NCBI GenBank assembly: GCA_021397835.1
Contig: JAJFZO010000566.1
Coordinates: 7,746,001 to 7,810,000, forward strand
Length of the DNA stretch: 64,000 nt
Direction: 5' to 3'
DNA from: Moringa oleifera
Taxonomy: Eukaryota > Streptophyta > Magnoliopsida > Brassicales > Moringaceae
Part shown: piece by piece, positions 61,905 through 64,000 of the stretch
Position numbering within the stretch: the stretch's first letter is position 1
Layout of the letters: each line of letters opens with the position of its first letter
Made by a program: the position numbers and the translations under genes
The notes under the pieces: generated by a model
What the model was told of the DNA's origin: nothing
Database searches by the model: none
The model's input: the letters and a program-made list of their open reading frames with translations, nothing else

Positions 61905-62178
61905 TAATAATTGACATTAATTTAATGATAGTTATTCAAAGAACTGTCACTAAAAGATTTATCAACATTTTTGATGACAGTTATTTCAAAACTGTCATTA
62001 AAAGTAAAGTTTTTAATGCCAATTAAAGAAGAATTGTATTTAAAAAGACTATGAATTAAACTTTTAACGTCAGTTACTTAAAAACTGACGTTAAAACATA
62101 ACATTTAACGTCAGTTCCATGAGAACTGACGTTAAAAGACTACATTTAACGTTAGTTCTATGAGAACTGACATTAAAC
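61905..62178. repeat. Hairpin-forming subterminal repeats
   Basis: Five successive units have an inverted-repeat form. The clearest are ACGTCAGTTAC...AACTGACGTTAAAA and ACGTCAGTTCCATGAGAACTG followed by ACGTTAAAAG. The first two are the softened version GACAGTTATTTCAAAACTGTC, and the last has ACGTTAGTT and ACATT. The CpG in ACGT is replaced by TG or CA in decayed units, the pattern of methyl-cytosine loss. In CACTA elements such arrays bind the TnpA-type protein (family knowledge). Confidence 0.8.
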
Positions 62179-62187
62179 ACCAAAATT

Positions 62188-62260
62188 GCAGCAGCATGGG
62201 TTGCTGCTGCTTTCCTTGCTGCAGCTGTAAGCAGCCATTGCTCTGTAGTAATGGCTGCTT
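62188..62260. repeat. Two perfect GCA/TGC-rich hairpins
   Basis: GCAGCAGCA (62188-62196) pairs with TGCTGCTGC (62202-62210) across a 5-base loop. AAGCAGCCATT (62229-62239) pairs with AATGGCTGCTT (62250-62260) across 10 bases. Further GCTGC words flank them. There is no coding sense to the run. Confidence 0.8.
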
Positions 62261-62288
62261 CTGTTGCTGCAAGAGGCAGCACCAAGGT

Positions 62289-62645
62289 CTAAATTGAAGA
62301 CCAAAGAACTTGCATTATTGAAGACCAAAGAATGTGAACCTTCCCATTCTCTGGGCAGAGGACAAGGAAAAAGCTCCCATAGTCGAAGCAGGAGAAAGAG
62401 CAAGCAAAAGTCAAAATCCACAGGCAGAACAATTTGCAATCCACTGCTGGGTGGAGGGGGTTAATGGAGGCTCCTCGTTTGTTCAGATTGTAAGGAACGC
62501 CAATGACTGGGAGATTGGCCAGATTGAGGGCATGGACGCCTACATTTAGAACAGCAGTATTGTGTTTGAGAGGGAGGATGCAATGGTGTGGAAACTGGGC
62601 ATTAGTGGCAGCAGCAGCTTCACTGTTAAATAATGTTAAGCTCAA
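62289..62645 (-). other. Open frame across the CACTA interior, nature unclear
   Basis: This minus-strand frame of 118 codons has AAAATNAQFPHHCILPLKHN followed by a hydrophobic run (LNVGVHALNLANLPVIGVPY) in the part shared with the direct repeat. A plus-strand frame at 62264-62464 reads GKSSHSRSRRKSKQKSKSTG, which recalls the Arg/Ser/Lys-rich linker before the zinc knuckle of copia-type gag proteins. Both may be fragments captured by the transposon. Neither is long enough to decide, and only one can be coding. Confidence 0.25.
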
Positions 62646-62783
62646 CAGGGTGCAAATCCAATCTGCAAAGAAGGCTCAGATCAACAGGGTGCAGGCTCAG
62701 GCTCAGTTCCGGAGGAGACAACTATGCAGCTGCCAGAGAATGGGAATTCCCACTTCTCTGGCCTTCAACGCCAGTTCTGGAAG
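62459..62783 (+). repeat. 325-bp direct repeat, first copy
   Basis: Begins GGTTAATGGAGGCTCCTCG and ends CAACGCCAGTTCTGGAAG. It repeats at 62841-63164 with few differences and one 1-base indel. Frames through it (for example 62289-62645 minus) have protein-like words but end by stop in neither copy consistently, so I do not call a gene. Confidence 0.9.
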
Positions 62784-62840
62784 AACTGACGTTGAAGGCT
62801 AGGAACATTCAACGCCAGTTCTCCGGAACTAGTGTTGAAG

Positions 62841-63164
62841 GGTTAATGGAGGCTCCTCGTTTGTTTAGATGATAAGGAATGTCAATGACTGGGAGATTAG
62901 CCAGATTGGGGGCATGGACGCCTACATTCAGAACAGCAGTATTGTGTTTGAGAGGGAGGATGCAGTGGTGTGGAAACTGGGCATTAGTGGCAGCAGCAGC
63001 TTCACTGTTAAATAATGTTCAGCTCAACAGGTGCAAATCCAATCTGCAAAGAAGGCTCAGATCAACAGGGTGCAGGCTCAGGCTTAGTTCCGGAAGAGAC
63101 AACTATGCAGCTGCTAGAGAATGGGAATTCCCACTTCTCTAGCCTTCAACGCCAGTTCTGGAAG
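62841..63164 (+). repeat. 325-bp direct repeat, second copy
   Basis: The near-identical copy of 62459-62783. The two are separated by 57 bases that themselves hold two subterminal-type hairpins. The similarity ends exactly where the flank of the PGAP1-like exon begins (63165). Confidence 0.9.
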
Positions 63165-63215
63165 GTGTCATTAAGGTCATTCTAAGGGTTGATTCATTTT
63201 CCTTTTTCATGATAG

Positions 63216-63926
63216 TTTCTTGATGGCATCACGAAGGAGGGAGTTTTTGGATGGTATAATCGACCCGAATTTTCCTTCGGAATATAAAACCTCCAGTAGT
63301 CCAGACTCCCCAAAAAAATGTTTTGGTGAAACACAAGTAGAGATCTTCCATCATAGGCATGGCTTGTTGGTCCTGCATCTTGTTGCAGCACTTATGTTTG
63401 TCCCTTCACTTGTGGCTTGGTTGCTGGCATAGACTGTGCATCCATCTCAGTGCAGCATTGCATTGTGTATTTCTGGGAGACCTAAATTTGTGTTAATAGA
63501 TTTCAACTTTCAACTTGGTCACTGATGACTAATATCTGTATTTCTGCATATTTATATTTCACTGGCATTCATATAGAAACTTGTATGTGATTGCAGAGAA
63601 TAGGGATTAACCAGAGTTTTCCATGGTTTCTGGATTCAGCCCTCTGCATCGGCGTAATCTTCCATGGTATCTTCAACTCAAAGGCTGAATCAAGTTCGTT
63701 GTTTTCCTTCCCTTTGGTCCTGGGTCAGGAAGCGGGACCACAAGTAATCTACCTGCTTTCCGGATATTATTCCTATTTCTCTGGCCTGGCATTGGCTCCA
63801 TATAGAGTGTTTTATGCCATGGCTGCCATAGGGTTCATTGCCTTTGCTTTGAAGATCTTGCAGAGAGATAATAGGGAGAAGGGAGATCTACGTGTGCACA
63901 GTAGAAAGCATTCACTTAGACGCTGA
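63216..63926 (+). CDS. C-terminal exons of a PGAP1-like GPI inositol-deacylase
   Basis: Two open exons join in frame. The first (63216-63426, after the acceptor GATAG) encodes ASRRREFLDGIIDPNFPSEY, then FHHRHGLLVLHLVAALMFVP and SLVAWLL. The second (63597-63926, after TTGCAG) encodes RIGINQSFPWFLDSALCIGV, GPQVIYLLSGYYSYFSGLAL and APYRVFYAMAAIGFIAFALK, ending SRKHSLRR and a TGA stop. I recall this combination from the C-terminus of plant PGAP1-like proteins. PGAP1 removes the acyl chain from inositol of GPI anchors in the ER membrane. Three or so hydrophobic segments fit a multi-pass tail. The donor after CTG would be GC rather than GT, otherwise a TAG stop follows within two codons. The catalytic lipase part is not in the window. 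The frames are free of stops, unlike all neighbouring remnants. It is either a true gene end or a fragment carried by the adjacent CACTA element. Confidence 0.6.
63427..63596 (+). other. Probable GC-AG intron of the PGAP1-like gene
   Basis: The sequence starts GCATAGACTGTG and ends TGTGATTGCAG. Removing it joins codons CTG and AGA in phase 0 and restores a continuous frame. No GT donor nearby gives an open junction: GT at 63420 yields a stop, and later GTs lie after TAG at 63430. Confidence 0.5.
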
Positions 63927-64000
63927 GAGAGCTCCTTGTAAGTTGTATGTACATGGAGGAGCCAGATCCTTAAATGACCTGTTATACAATCCCTGTGACA
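63927..64000 (+). other. Start of the 3' untranslated region
   Basis: Sequence after the TGA stop of the PGAP1-like frame. No polyadenylation signal is seen before the window ends. Confidence 0.4.

Larger units (their letters stand above)
61888..63164 (+). mobile_element. Left part of a second CACTA-family element
   Basis: The terminus CACTACTACAAAAATT abuts copy 2 after TAA. It is followed by a tight array of subterminal hairpin repeats (61905-62178), GCA/TGC-rich hairpins (62188-62260) and a 325-bp direct duplication (62459-63164). The same AACGCCAGTT-type subterminal word recurs at 62765, 62812 and 63147, so element sequence reaches at least 63164. No right terminus (expected to end in TAGTG) is visible in the window. 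Either the element is truncated at 63164 or it continues beyond 64000 and carries the PGAP1-like exons as cargo. No transposase is visible. It is a different family from the element at 1942. Confidence 0.75.

Overview
The window reads as nuclear DNA of a higher plant. It carries remnants of plant DNA transposons (CACTA and Mutator-like/MULE) and a LINE-type reverse transcriptase fragment. It holds a block of decayed mitochondrial tRNA genes and, at the right edge, the last two exons of what looks like a plant PGAP1-like gene. Almost nothing else is an intact gene. Most reading frames are short and broken, and no rRNA gene, CRISPR array or bacterial-type operon is visible.

The dominant structure is a very large direct duplication. 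Bases 1-28086 (copy 1) match 37805-61887 (copy 2) in the same orientation along their whole length, with frequent single-base differences that look mostly like C/T and G/A changes, plus indels of 0.1-3.6 kb. The left edge of copy 1 lies outside the window. Copy 2 ends exactly at the terminus of a CACTA-like element at 61888. The stretch between the copies (28087-37804) holds a truncated MULE (about 28685-31456). It is followed by mitochondrial-like DNA with three degraded minus-strand tRNA genes, trnS(GCU), trnF(GAA) and trnP(UGG), in that transcription order. I infer a nuclear insertion of mitochondrial DNA (NUMT) decayed by transitions. How far the mitochondrial DNA extends into the duplicated units I cannot tell by eye.

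Layout: 1942-5277, a non-autonomous CACTA element with a GC-rich, CCATGG-studded repeat block and an AT-rich repeat of about 145 bp; 5278-28086, gene-poor DNA with short conserved protein remnants, microsatellites, an RT fragment and a local tandem duplication at 24.7-26.1 kb; 28685-31456, the MULE; 31457-37804, tRNA pseudogenes and gene-free DNA; 37805-61887, the second copy, with the right half of its CACTA element deleted; 61888-63164, the left part of a second CACTA family with hairpin subterminal repeats and an internal 325-bp direct duplication; 63216-63926, the PGAP1-like terminal exons.

The genes do not form a pathway. The window records successive insertion, duplication and decay. 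All similarity statements were made by eye and no alignment or database search was run.
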